Below are positions 26,067 to 34,962 of a stretch of DNA of 64,000 nucleotides, in pieces. The stretch spans positions 52,475 through 116,474 of the forward strand of contig NZ_AMSI01000016.1 in NCBI RefSeq assembly GCF_000300515.1, read 5' to 3'. This DNA is from Nitratireductor indicus C115 (GTDB lineage: Bacteria > Pseudomonadota > Alphaproteobacteria > Rhizobiales > Rhizobiaceae). The position numbers and the translations under genes are program-made. Below the pieces are notes generated by a model. It did no database searches, was not told the origin of the DNA, and saw only the letters and a list, made by a program, of their open reading frames with translations. Position 1 is the first letter of the stretch. Every line of letters begins with the position of its first letter.

Positions 26067-28712
26067 TCAGGCGAGAGTGCGTTCCACGATATCGGCGAGG
26101 TCGCGCGACAGGTTTTCGTGTTTCGCGATGTCGGAAAGCACGCGCCGGGCCTCATCCCGCCGCCCCGTCTCCAGCGAGCGCCAGGAGCGGAAGGCGGTGG
26201 CGAGCCGGGCGGCCACCTGCGGATTGTGCGCCTCAAGCGCCAGCACCGTGTCGGCGACAAGCCGGTACCCGCTGCCGTCGGCGCTGTGAAAGGCTCGCTG
26301 ATTGCCCATGGCGAAGGTACCGATCAAGGCACGCACGCGGTTTGGATTGGTGATGGAAAAATGCGGATGCTCCATCAGGCTCCGCATCAGCGCCACGGTT
26401 TCGGGTGCCGGGACGCTCGCCTGAATCTGGAACCACTTGTCGAGCACCAGCGGGTCGTCGGCATAGCGCGCCTCGAAGGCGGAAAGTGCCGCGCGCGCTT
26501 CCTGCGTCTCGCCGAAGTGATTGGCAAGCACCGTCAGCGCTGCGGCACGGTCCGTCATGTTGTCGGCAGCGTCGAACTGGCGCTTGGCCGGAGCCGGATT
26601 TTCATCGGCCAGCGCGAGATATTCAAGCAGCACATTGCGCAGCGCCCGCCGCCCCGCACCCGCTGCATCGGGCATGAACGGTGCGTTGTCGTGCAGACCG
26701 GCATAGAGCGCGTCGAATGTCGCGCGGCCCTCTCGGGCAATGGCCTTCAGCAGGGCGATTCGGGCGGTGTGGATTGCATCGGGATCGATATTTGCGCCGA
26801 TCTCGCGCGCCACGTCCGGCTCCCCCGGCAGTGTCAGGGCGAGGGCGCGGAAGGCGGGCTCAAGCGCGTCGTTGGCCGCAAGCGAGACGGCAGCGCCCAC
26901 CAGCTCGGAGGCGAACAGTGGCTCGTCCCCGCCGCGCACCGTCCGGGTCGCCGAAAGCAGCGCCTCGGTGAAAAGCGTATTGAGCGATTGCCAGCGCGAG
27001 AAGGGGTCGCTGTCATGGCGTGCCAGAAACAGCCGGTCGTCGGTGCTGGTTTCGCCAGACAGCGTGATCGGAGCCGAAAAGCCACGGTTGATCGACAGCA
27101 CCGGTCTGGCGGGAACGCCGGTGAAGCGCACCGAATGATGCCGTTTGCGCACATGGATCACGCCGTCTTCGACCACGGCGCCCTCGACCGCGTCGAAGGC
27201 CATGTCCTGCCCATCCGCACCCACAAGTCCGAAGGCGAGCGGGATATGCATCAGCCGCTTGCGGCTTTCGGAGGGTGTCGGCGGAACGGACTGCTCGATC
27301 TCGATGGTGAAGCTCTTTTCGCCCGCATCGTAGCGCGAGCTGATGGCCACATGCGGCGTCCCGGCCTGGTGATACCAGAGCGCAAATTGCGCCAGGTCGC
27401 GGTCCGACGCATCCTCGAAGGCCTTGATGAAATCCTCGATGGTGACGGCCTGTCCGTCATGGCGCTCGAAATAGAGGTCCATGCCGGCGCGGAAGGCATC
27501 CTCGCCCAGAATGGTGCGGATCATGCGCACCACTTCCGAACCCTTCTCATAGACCGTGGCCGTATAGAAATTGTTGATCTCGCGATAGCGCCGCGGTCGC
27601 ACCGGATGGGCGAGCGGCCCCTGATCCTCGGGGAACTGATGGGCGCGCAGGCCGCGCACTTCCGCGATGCGCTTGACCGGGCGCGAACGCTGGTCGGCGG
27701 AGAATTCATGGTCACGGAAGACCGTCAGGCCTTCCTTCAGGCATAGCTGGAACCAATCCCTGCAAGTGATTCTGTTACCAGTCCAATTGTGGAAATACTC
27801 ATGTCCGATGATCGCCTCGATATTGGCGAAGTCGAGATCGGTCGCCGTGTCGGCATCGGCAAGCACATATTTATCGTTGAAGATGTTGAGGCCCTTGTTC
27901 TCCATGGCCCCCATATTGAAGTCGGAGACTGCGACGAGGTTGAACACGTCCAGATCGTATTCGCGCCCGAAGCGCTCCTCGTCCCAGCGCATCGAGCGCT
28001 TGAGCGCGTCCATCGCATAGGCCGCGCGCGTTTCGTTTCCGTGTTCCACATAGACGCCAAGCGCCACCTTCCTGCCCGAGGCTGTGGTGAAGCTGTCGCT
28101 CACCACACCGAGGTCGCCGGCAACAAGCGCGAAGAGATAGGATGGCTTGGGATGCGGGTCGTGCCAAACGGCAAAATGCCGCCCGCCATCGAGTTTTCCG
28201 CTTTCGACGGGATTGCCATTGGAAAGAAGCAGCGGCGCTGCCTTCTTGTCCGCCTCGATGCGCACGGTGTAGACGCTCAGAATATCCGGCCTGTCGAGGA
28301 AATAGGTGATGCGGCGAAACCCTTCCGCCTCGCATTGCGTGCAGAACACGTCGCTGGAAACGTAGAGGCCCATCAGCGCCTTGTTGCGCGACGGCTGCAG
28401 GCGGGTTTCGATATCGAGCGTAAAGCGTTTTGCCGAAGGCGGGCGGGCGATGATCAGCCGATCGGGCGTCGCTTCGAAGGCAGTCCCCGTCGCGGGCGTT
28501 CCGTCGATGGCGAGGCTCGACAGGTTCAGGCCGTCGCCATCGAGCTCCAGCGCCGTTACCGCGGCCACATTCTCCCGGCGCTCGACAATAAGCCGCGCAC
28601 GGACCAGCGTCTCCTGCGGATCGAGCAGAAAGGTGAGCTCCACCTCGGGAATGAGATAGTCGCTCTCCCGGTAATCCTCGAGACGAAAAATCTGGCCGCT
28701 ATCCGTACGCAT
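26067..28712 (-). CDS. pepN: aminopeptidase N (M1 family)
   Basis: This 881-residue zinc metallopeptidase removes N-terminal residues from peptides in the cytoplasm. The M1 hallmarks are GAMENKG (about residues 267-273) and the zinc motif H304-E305-x-x-H308 (GHEYFHNW), with a following glutamate in LKEGLTVFRD. The length fits the E. coli PepN type (about 870-885). I used the ATG at 28712, which gives MRTDSGQIFRLEDY, a normal start for this family. The open frame continues 90 codons upstream without family sequence. It is divergent from the CoxL-like gene across 187 bp in which I see nothing specific. Confidence 0.94.
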   Translation of the reverse strand: MRTDSGQIFRLEDYRESDYLIPEVELTFLLDPQETLVRARLIVERRENVAAVTALELDGDGLNLSSLAIDGTPATGTAFEATPDRLIIARPPSAKRFTLDIETRLQPSRNKALMGLYVSSDVFCTQCEAEGFRRITYFLDRPDILSVYTVRIEADKKAAPLLLSNGNPVESGKLDGGRHFAVWHDPHPKPSYLFALVAGDLGVVSDSFTTASGRKVALGVYVEHGNETRAAYAMDALKRSMRWDEERFGREYDLDVFNLVAVSDFNMGAMENKGLNIFNDKYVLADADTATDLDFANIEAIIGHEYFHNWTGNRITCRDWFQLCLKEGLTVFRDHEFSADQRSRPVKRIAEVRGLRAHQFPEDQGPLAHPVRPRRYREINNFYTATVYEKGSEVVRMIRTILGEDAFRAGMDLYFERHDGQAVTIEDFIKAFEDASDRDLAQFALWYHQAGTPHVAISSRYDAGEKSFTIEIEQSVPPTPSESRKRLMHIPLAFGLVGADGQDMAFDAVEGAVVEDGVIHVRKRHHSVRFTGVPARPVLSINRGFSAPITLSGETSTDDRLFLARHDSDPFSRWQSLNTLFTEALLSATRTVRGGDEPLFASELVGAAVSLAANDALEPAFRALALTLPGEPDVAREIGANIDPDAIHTARIALLKAIAREGRATFDALYAGLHDNAPFMPDAAGAGRRALRNVLLEYLALADENPAPAKRQFDAADNMTDRAAALTVLANHFGETQEARAALSAFEARYADDPLVLDKWFQIQASVPAPETVALMRSLMEHPHFSITNPNRVRALIGTFAMGNQRAFHSADGSGYRLVADTVLALEAHNPQVAARLATAFRSWRSLETGRRDEARRVLSDIAKHENLSRDLADIVERTLA

Positions 28713-28899
28713 GCTACTCTTTCTATGGCCTTTTTCGCTGGCCGACAATTTTGCCGGCCTTCTGGTCCAACAAATTTCCTGGGCGCTCTTTACACAATCA
28801 TACGGCTCGACAACACTGTGACCTTGCATGTCAATCGACTGTTTCCTGACAGCGGGGACCATGAGCGGGGCGGCATAGCCCGGCCAGGAGGAATTTTGC

Positions 28900-31215
28900 A
28901 TGACCGTGATGACCCCGAAATTTGGGCAGAAGTTCGGAATGGGCGCCTCCGTGCGCCGCAAGGAGGACGCGGCCTTCATCACCGGAAAGGGCCGCTATAC
29001 GGACGATTTCTCACCTGAAGGCACGCTGCATCTCTATGTTCTGCGCTCCCCGGTCGCCAATGCGCGTTTCACGGTGGGCTCACTCGATGAAGCCAGGGCG
29101 GCTCCCGGTGTCCATCTCGTCCTGACGGGCGCCGACCTTGCCCATCTGGCCGACCTGAAATCCGGTTCCATGCAGAAACAGCCGGACGGCACGCGCGCCA
29201 CCACCCGCGACATCCCCATTCTGTGCCGCGACCGGGTGCTTTATGTGGGCGACGCGGTGGCCTGCGTTGTCGCCGACAGCCGCGCTCACGCGCAGGATGC
29301 GGCCGAGCTGATCGATATCGATTACGAGGATGAGGAAGCGGTGGTCGCCACCGCTTCGGCGCTGGACGAGGATGCACCGCTGGTCTGGCCCGATGCCGGC
29401 ACCAACCGCGCTTTTCTCTACCATGTCGGCGATAAGGAGAAGTCCGAGGCCGCTTTCGCGAAGGCGGATCGCGTCACCCGGATTTCCTTCATCAACAATC
29501 GTCTGGTCTGCAATTACATGGAGCCGCGCGCTGCCCTCGCCGAATGGCGCGGTGATGAAGATCGCTTTGTCCTGACGACTGGGTCGCAGGGTGTGCATTC
29601 CATGCAATCCATCCTGTCGCGCACCTTCGGGATCGGCCCGGAGAAGATTCGCGTCATAACCCCCGATGTGGGCGGGGGCTTCGGCCCCAAGAGCTTCGTC
29701 TATCGTGAATATGCGCTTGTCATGGAGGCCGCGCGGCGTCTTGGCCGTCCGGTCAAGTGGACGGGCGACCGCAGCGAGCATTTCCTGACGGACGCGCAAG
29801 GGCGCGACAATGTCGTCGAAGCGGAGATGGCGCTGTCGAAGGAAGGGCGGTTTCTCGCGCTGCGCGTCCGGCTCATTGCCAATATGGGCGCTTATATCTC
29901 CCAGTACGCTGCTTTCATTCCCTATGTGGGCGTGTCCATGTCCACCGGTGTCTATGACATTCAGGCCATCGATGTGACCATCGATGGCGTCTACACCAAC
30001 ACATGCCCCGTGGATGCCTATCGCGGGGCGGGGCGGCCCGAGGCCGCCTTCTTGCTGGAAAAACTGGTCGATGCCTGCGCGCGCGACCTGGGCATGGGGC
30101 GCGAAGAAATCCGCCGGCGTAACTTCATTCGCCCTGAGCAGTTCCCTTACCGCACGCAGACGGGCCGCCTCTACGATGTGGGCGAGTTCGAGGGCCACAT
30201 GGACCTCGCCATGGACCGTGCCGACTGGCAGGGCTTCGAGGCGCGCGCCGGAGAGGCGAAAAAGCGCGGCAGGCTGCGCGGCATCGGCATGGCAACCTAT
30301 ATCGAGGCCTGCGCTTTCGCGGGATCCGAGCCCGCCCATGCCCGTCTGAACGGCGATGGTACGGTCACGCTCCTGATCGGCACCCAGTCCAACGGCCAGG
30401 GCCACGCCACCGCCTATGCGCAGTTCGTGGCCGACAAGCTCAACATCGATATCGACAAGGTGACGGTGCGCCAGGGCGATACCGACGAGCTTGCCTCGGG
30501 CGGCGGCACGGGCGGTTCCCGCTCCATTCCGCTAGGCGGTGTCTCAGCGGCCTGGGCGGGCGAGGATCTGGCGCAGAAGATCCGCCGCATCGCAGCCGAC
30601 GAGCTGGAGGCTTCCGTCGAGGATATCGAATTGTCGGGCGGCACGGCCCGCATCGTGGGCACCGACCGTTCGGTGGAGTTTTCCGCGATTGCGCGCGCGG
30701 CGGCCAAGCCCGAAGACCTGCACGGTTTTGGGGAGTTCGTTCAGGAAGAAGCGACCTATCCGAACGGGACCCATATATGCGAGGTCGAGATTGAGCCTGA
30801 AACGGGCAAGGTCGATGTGATCGGTTATTGGATCGTTGACGATTTCGGCGCTACCGTTAACCCGATTCTTCTCGCCGGCCAGGTGCATGGCGGCGTGGTG
30901 CAGGGGCTTGGCCAGGCACTGACGGAAGAAACGGTCTATTCGGAGGACGGACAATTGGTGACGGCAAGTTTCATGGACTACGCCATGCCGCGCGCCGACG
31001 ATGTCCCCTTCATCCATTTCGAGACACGCAATGTCCCCTCGACCACCAATGCCCTTGGCATCAAGGGAGCGGGTGAGGCCGGCACGATCGGCGCGACGCC
31101 GGCGGTGCTGAATGCGGTCACGGATGCGCTGTATCGCGCCCATGGTATTGGCCATATCGAGATGCCCACGACACCTTCTCGCATATGGCAGGCAATTCGG
31201 GAGGCGCGCGGCTGA
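28900..31215 (+). CDS. xanthine dehydrogenase-family molybdopterin-binding subunit (form II CoxL-like)
   Basis: This 771-residue protein is a molybdenum hydroxylase large subunit. It starts with the family sequence GASVRRKEDAAFITGKGRY, has the molybdopterin-binding GGGFGPKSFVYREY, and carries the active-site loop AYRGAGR at residues 372-378, which marks form II rather than the AYXCSFR of true CO dehydrogenase. The catalytic glutamate is E726 in KGAGEAGT. The length is normal. No FAD (CoxM) or 2Fe-2S (CoxS) subunit is nearby, so partners must come from elsewhere. The substrate is unknown. A CAGGAGGAA motif precedes the ATG. Confidence 0.85.
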   Translation: MTVMTPKFGQKFGMGASVRRKEDAAFITGKGRYTDDFSPEGTLHLYVLRSPVANARFTVGSLDEARAAPGVHLVLTGADLAHLADLKSGSMQKQPDGTRATTRDIPILCRDRVLYVGDAVACVVADSRAHAQDAAELIDIDYEDEEAVVATASALDEDAPLVWPDAGTNRAFLYHVGDKEKSEAAFAKADRVTRISFINNRLVCNYMEPRAALAEWRGDEDRFVLTTGSQGVHSMQSILSRTFGIGPEKIRVITPDVGGGFGPKSFVYREYALVMEAARRLGRPVKWTGDRSEHFLTDAQGRDNVVEAEMALSKEGRFLALRVRLIANMGAYISQYAAFIPYVGVSMSTGVYDIQAIDVTIDGVYTNTCPVDAYRGAGRPEAAFLLEKLVDACARDLGMGREEIRRRNFIRPEQFPYRTQTGRLYDVGEFEGHMDLAMDRADWQGFEARAGEAKKRGRLRGIGMATYIEACAFAGSEPAHARLNGDGTVTLLIGTQSNGQGHATAYAQFVADKLNIDIDKVTVRQGDTDELASGGGTGGSRSIPLGGVSAAWAGEDLAQKIRRIAADELEASVEDIELSGGTARIVGTDRSVEFSAIARAAAKPEDLHGFGEFVQEEATYPNGTHICEVEIEPETGKVDVIGYWIVDDFGATVNPILLAGQVHGGVVQGLGQALTEETVYSEDGQLVTASFMDYAMPRADDVPFIHFETRNVPSTTNALGIKGAGEAGTIGATPAVLNAVTDALYRAHGIGHIEMPTTPSRIWQAIREARG

Positions 31216-31282
31216 TCGTGCTCTCCCATTTCATAAGCTTCCGGCCTCTCGGGTTGGAGGTGGCTCTTACAGAGGCTCGATT

Positions 31283-32236
31283 ATGCCGGCCGTGAACGAA
31301 CTCAACGTCGAGGGACGGCCCCTCGTCGGCATTGCTCTCAAGATCGTTTCGGTTTCCGTATTCGTCATCATGTCCTCGCTTATCAAGGCGGCGGGGACCG
31401 TCCCGGCGGGACAGATCGTCTTCTTTCGCTCGCTCTTCGCCATTTTCCCGATCCTTGCCATGCTCGCCTGGCGCCATGAGCTCGCCACCGCGTTCCGCAC
31501 CACGCGGCCGGTCAGCCATGTCATGCGCGGCCTGGTCGGTGTCTTTTCCATGGGGCTTGGCTTCTTCGGCCTGACCCGCCTGCCGCTGCCCGATGCAGTG
31601 ACACTGAATTACGCCCAGCCGCTCATAGTGGTCGTCTTCTCGGCGATCTTCCTGGGCGAAAGCGTGCGTATTTACCGCTGGAGCGCGGTCGCTATCGGCT
31701 TCATCGGCGTCGTGATCATCGCTTTGCCGAAGCTCACTCTTTTGACGGGCGCTCAGGGCATGGATGCGGGGCAGGGCATCGGCGTCATTGCCATTCTCGG
31801 CGCAGCCTCCATTTCCGCCGTCGCGATGCTTCTGGTGCGCAAGCTTGTCACGACGGAAAAGACCGCAACCATCGTCCTGTGGTTCTCCGTCACGGCAACC
31901 GTGCTTGCGCTTTTCAGCATCCCCTTCGGTTGGGAGAGCCTGTCGTGGAAACAGGCGCTCTGCCTCGTCGGAGCCGGGTTTGCCGGCGGCATCGGGCAGA
32001 TTCTCATGACGGAGTGCTACCGTCATGCCGAACTCTCCACCATCGCACCATTCGAATACACCTCGATGCTGCTTGCCATCGTCATCGGCTTTTTCGCCTT
32101 TGGCGATGTGCCCACGCTCTACACGCTTGTCGGTGGCCTGATCGTCATCGGTGCAGGCCTGTTCATTATCTGGCGCGAGCGCCAGCTCGGCCTGAAGCGC
32201 GTGGCGGCCCGGCGTTTCGTGCCGCCCGGTTCATAG
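31283..32236 (+). CDS. DMT-superfamily (EamA) transporter
   Basis: This 317-residue inner-membrane protein has about ten hydrophobic segments arranged as two EamA repeats (residues about 18-150 and 165-300). Typical features are a first segment with IMSSLIKAAG, FFRSLFAIFP in the second helix, and PLPDAVTLNYAQPLIVVVFSAIFLGE near the end of repeat 1. EamA proteins export metabolites or drugs; the substrate is not predictable. The ATG at 31283 follows AGAGG. It lies 67 bp after the CoxL-like gene on the same strand and may be co-transcribed. A strong palindrome follows its stop. Confidence 0.85.
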   Translation: MPAVNELNVEGRPLVGIALKIVSVSVFVIMSSLIKAAGTVPAGQIVFFRSLFAIFPILAMLAWRHELATAFRTTRPVSHVMRGLVGVFSMGLGFFGLTRLPLPDAVTLNYAQPLIVVVFSAIFLGESVRIYRWSAVAIGFIGVVIIALPKLTLLTGAQGMDAGQGIGVIAILGAASISAVAMLLVRKLVTTEKTATIVLWFSVTATVLALFSIPFGWESLSWKQALCLVGAGFAGGIGQILMTECYRHAELSTIAPFEYTSMLLAIVIGFFAFGDVPTLYTLVGGLIVIGAGLFIIWRERQLGLKRVAARRFVPPGS

Positions 32237-32262
32237 CCCGGTTCCCACATTGCAATGCTCCC

Positions 32263-32318
32263 GTGCGTGGTTCGACAAGCTCACCATGAGGTACGGGTTG
32301 GCTTGTCAAACCACGCAC
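32263..32318. repeat. long REP-like inverted repeat after the EamA gene
   Basis: Arms 32263-32280 and 32301-32318 are complementary over 18 bp with a single C/A mismatch (GTGCGTGGTT ... AACCACGCAC), around a loop containing CTCACCATGAGG. The sequence GGTTCGACAAGCTCACC is a motif commonly seen in intergenic palindromic repeats of proteobacteria. It may also end transcription of the EamA gene and of the facing minus-strand outer-membrane gene. Confidence 0.65.
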
Positions 32319-32362
32319 AAGGTCGCTGCAACGCAACTGAACACGACCGAAATCATCCGACG

Positions 32363-33226
32363 TCACCAAAGCGCTCCGTTGCGCTCGGCGTCCTTCAGGC
32401 TGCCTGAGCCGAAATGATAGCGGAACCCCGCCATCAGCCCGTGCGAGCGATAGGGCTCGGTGTCTGAGCTTGTTCGCTCATAGCGGTATCCGGCAAAGGC
32501 CGCGAACGGGCTGTCATGCAACCGGTAATTTGCAACGGTGGAAGCGCCGAATGTGTCGAGTGTCTTTCCGTCGGCCTGCCAACGGCGGAAATCGCCCTCG
32601 AAATCGAGGCGTAGATTATCGTTGATATAGTAGCGAGCTCCAGCAGCTGCCGCGATCTGAACGGCCGATTTCTCTCCGCCTATGGCTTTACCGGCTCCCG
32701 CCTTTCCGTAAAGTGTGGCCTGTTCGAGAAAATAGGCTCCCTCCAGACCGCCCAGAATTGCATTCGCGTCGGTTTTGCCACCGCCTGCGAGTTCGGCCAG
32801 TTGCGCATCCAGTTGAGAGGTTTCGACAAAGCCTCCAAACGCGTGGCTTGAGGGGCGCCGATAATAGACATGGGCTGCGCCTCCCTTGGTTTGCGCCTTC
32901 GCAAGGCCGGCCTTGGCCGCGCCGTAGTGGCCATCGACCTGCATGTTCCAGTCATTGCCCATGTCGCGGCTTGCTGCACCGCGCAGAGCCCATGAGGATG
33001 TTTTGTCGGACAGGTCGTCCAGCGTGCCTGTGCCATTTCTCTGCTCGATAGAGATATAGCCGATCGTCGCTGCGCCCATCTCCACAAGGGGCGGCAGGTC
33101 ATTCAGTTCCGGTGGTTCTTCGAGGTTGCGGGCGCTTGGCGCATCGGCGCCGAAACTGGGATTGGGGCTGGAAAGTAGAAAAAGGATAAACGCAAGATGC
33201 CCCCCGGATACTGAACGAACGCACAT
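32363..33226 (-). CDS. predicted outer-membrane beta-barrel protein
   Basis: This 287-residue protein has a signal peptide (about residues 1-26, GHLAFILFLLSSPNPSFGA). An acidic/proline linker (EEPPELNDLPPL) follows, then alternating patterns typical of an outer-membrane barrel, for example WALRGAASRDMGNDWNMQVDG, YYINDNLRLDFEGDFRRW and LMAGFRYHFGSGSL near the end. The last residues are not the usual terminal aromatic beta-signal. I do not recognise a named family; porin-like or Omp25-like roles cannot be separated. It is a single gene on the minus strand, with a 92-bp gap to the glycosylase gene. Confidence 0.6.
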   Translation of the reverse strand: MCVRSVSGGHLAFILFLLSSPNPSFGADAPSARNLEEPPELNDLPPLVEMGAATIGYISIEQRNGTGTLDDLSDKTSSWALRGAASRDMGNDWNMQVDGHYGAAKAGLAKAQTKGGAAHVYYRRPSSHAFGGFVETSQLDAQLAELAGGGKTDANAILGGLEGAYFLEQATLYGKAGAGKAIGGEKSAVQIAAAAGARYYINDNLRLDFEGDFRRWQADGKTLDTFGASTVANYRLHDSPFAAFAGYRYERTSSDTEPYRSHGLMAGFRYHFGSGSLKDAERNGALW

Positions 33227-33318
33227 GGCCGTCTCCGGGTACTGGGTTTACTCGGTCAGTGTGCATGGACATGGTTAAGCGGCAGTTTAAGCGCCGGCCG
33301 GAAGATGAAGGAGCGAAT

Positions 33319-34155
33319 CTAGGATGCGCTTTCGTTGAGCCGCGCCCGAATGGCCAGAAAATCGCGCCACGCAAGTTTCTTATGTGCAGGGTTGCGCAGA
33401 AGATAGGCCGGGTGAAGGGTCGGCATGGTCGGTATATCGAGCCCGGATGGTGTCTTGTGAACCGCCCAATTGCCGCGCATGCGCATGATGCCGGTCTGGG
33501 TGTTCAAAAGCAGCTTGGTCGAGGGGTTGCCGAGTGTCACCAGCACCTTGGGTGCCACAAGCTCGATATGCCGTTCGATGAAGGGGCGGCAAATCTCGGT
33601 TTCCAGCGGGGAAGGGTCCCTGTTGCCCGGCGGACGCCAGGGAATGACGTTGGAAATATAGGCGGATGTCCGGTCAAGGCCGATTGCGGCAAGCATGCGG
33701 TCGAGCAATTGGCCCGATCGCCCCACGAAGGGCAGGCCCTGAATGTCCTCGTCGCGGCCCGGCGCCTCTCCGATAAACATGATGTCGGCCTGCGGATTGC
33801 CGTCTGCAAAGACGGTGTTCTTGGCCGTGGTCTTGAGATTGCAGCCATCGAAGGCGTTAAGTTGTTCGCGCAGTGCGTCGAGTGTCTCTGCCCCACGCGC
33901 AATTTCTCGCGCTCGCGCTGCCTGTGCGTCGTCCGGGACGGCGGCTGTCGCAGGGGCGGAGGCTGCACGCTGTGCTGGCGCAGGGCGCTGGGAACTATTG
34001 TTCCGGGCGGCCTGTGCCTGTGCACGGCGTTCGTTCCGCTTCTCGGCCTCGATGCGCGTTTCCTCGAAACGGTCAGCCGCATCGTCCCATACGGGATCGT
34101 CCACGCCGGCATCGGCATAGAAGCTCAGAAGCTCCCTTGTTCCTGCGGATTCCAT
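33319..34155 (-). CDS. family 4-like uracil-DNA glycosylase (alphaproteobacterial type)
   Basis: This 278-residue protein has a divergent Ala/Arg-rich N-terminus (about residues 1-95) and a glycosylase domain with IGEAPGRDED (water-activating region), PFVGRSGQLLDRML and the late motif LHPAYLLRNP. It removes uracil from DNA. Classical family 4 enzymes bind a 4Fe-4S cluster with four cysteines. Here only two are kept: C105 (first of the CxxC, second replaced by K108) and C189; the third position is W173. Starts at 34155 and 34197 are both possible; I chose the inner ATG, where sequence resembling the family begins. Confidence 0.82.
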   Translation of the reverse strand: MESAGTRELLSFYADAGVDDPVWDDAADRFEETRIEAEKRNERRAQAQAARNNSSQRPAPAQRAASAPATAAVPDDAQAARAREIARGAETLDALREQLNAFDGCNLKTTAKNTVFADGNPQADIMFIGEAPGRDEDIQGLPFVGRSGQLLDRMLAAIGLDRTSAYISNVIPWRPPGNRDPSPLETEICRPFIERHIELVAPKVLVTLGNPSTKLLLNTQTGIMRMRGNWAVHKTPSGLDIPTMPTLHPAYLLRNPAHKKLAWRDFLAIRARLNESAS

Positions 34156-34219
34156 ACCCGTCCGGTTCCTATCGTGCGGCACGCCCGCATTATCCACCGC
34201 ACTGTCTGACTCTTTGCAG

Positions 34220-34241
34220 CCCGATGCAAGTTTGCATGGGG
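34220..34241 (-). terminator. possible stem-loop after the DUF2585 gene
   Basis: CCCGATGCAA and TTGCATGGGG pair over nine of ten positions around a GT loop. It lies downstream of the minus-strand DUF2585 gene and upstream of the glycosylase gene. TTTGCAG directly precedes it, as in the GCATTTTGCAG repeat family, but the rest differs. There is no clear U-tract. Confidence 0.35.
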
Positions 34242-34287
34242 AAAAGGGCCGGGGAAAAGGGCCAAGGGGAAAACGACCGGAACGCGC

Positions 34288-34899
34288 CTATCCGCCCGTC
34301 TGCCAGCGCGAGATCGCCTCGCTCGGGTGGAGAAGCTGGATGATGTTCAGGGTGAGATTGTCCCGGATCATATAAGCCATGAACACCTCCGTCGCCACGA
34401 TCAGGCCGACGCTCAGCCACACGGGTGAAACCCGCGCTATGACGAAACCGATGATGGCAGACACCGTGTCGGAGAGCGAATTGAGTATGCTGTCGCCATA
34501 ATAGCCTTCCGCGAGCGCCGACTGGCGGTAGCGATTGATCACCATGGGCGTGTTCTCGGCCATCTCCCATGCGACCTCGATGCCCACCGCAAGCGCAAGC
34601 CTCAGGCCCACGGGCATGCGGGGGGCGATGAGCCACAGGATCAGATAGAAGATCAGCCCGTGCAGCACATGCGAATAGGTGTACCAATCGGCAATGTGTT
34701 GCGACGTCTCGGGGCCGGAGGGATCGGGATAGAGAAGCTTGACGTTTCCGCAATCGCAGATCGCGGGGTGTCCCATGGCAGCCAGAAACGCTGCCTGCGC
34801 GCTCATCAGCGCGAGGATGATGGCAAGCGTCACGAAAACGGGGTGCTGTGCATAGGTCCGCGTGAACCAGTTCTGCCCGGAGTTCATGAATGTGTTCAT
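34288..34899 (-). CDS. DUF2585 (UPF0314) membrane protein
   Basis: This 203-residue protein has four to five hydrophobic segments (about residues 20-42, 75-93, 100-112, 140-156 and 163-182) and the conserved UPF0314 features CDCGNVKLLYPDPSGPETSQ, DWYTYSHVLHG, ENTPMVINRYR and YYGDSILNSLSDT. This family is nearly confined to alphaproteobacteria; its function is unknown. Histidine and acidic residues in the conserved motifs could bind metal or lipid, but that is speculation. It is followed by the glycosylase gene and preceded by another membrane protein gene on the same strand. Confidence 0.85.
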   Translation of the reverse strand: MNTFMNSGQNWFTRTYAQHPVFVTLAIILALMSAQAAFLAAMGHPAICDCGNVKLLYPDPSGPETSQHIADWYTYSHVLHGLIFYLILWLIAPRMPVGLRLALAVGIEVAWEMAENTPMVINRYRQSALAEGYYGDSILNSLSDTVSAIIGFVIARVSPVWLSVGLIVATEVFMAYMIRDNLTLNIIQLLHPSEAISRWQTGG

Positions 34900-34962
34900 G
34901 GATGGCCCTTTCGGTCTTCTCCTGGAAACCCTTACAGTGATTCGAGGCCGTTCGATTGCGCC

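Noticed and set aside
28900-31215. True CO dehydrogenase large subunit
   Set aside because: The active-site loop is AYRGAGR (form II), not the AYXCSFR of form I CO dehydrogenases, and coxM/coxS are missing.
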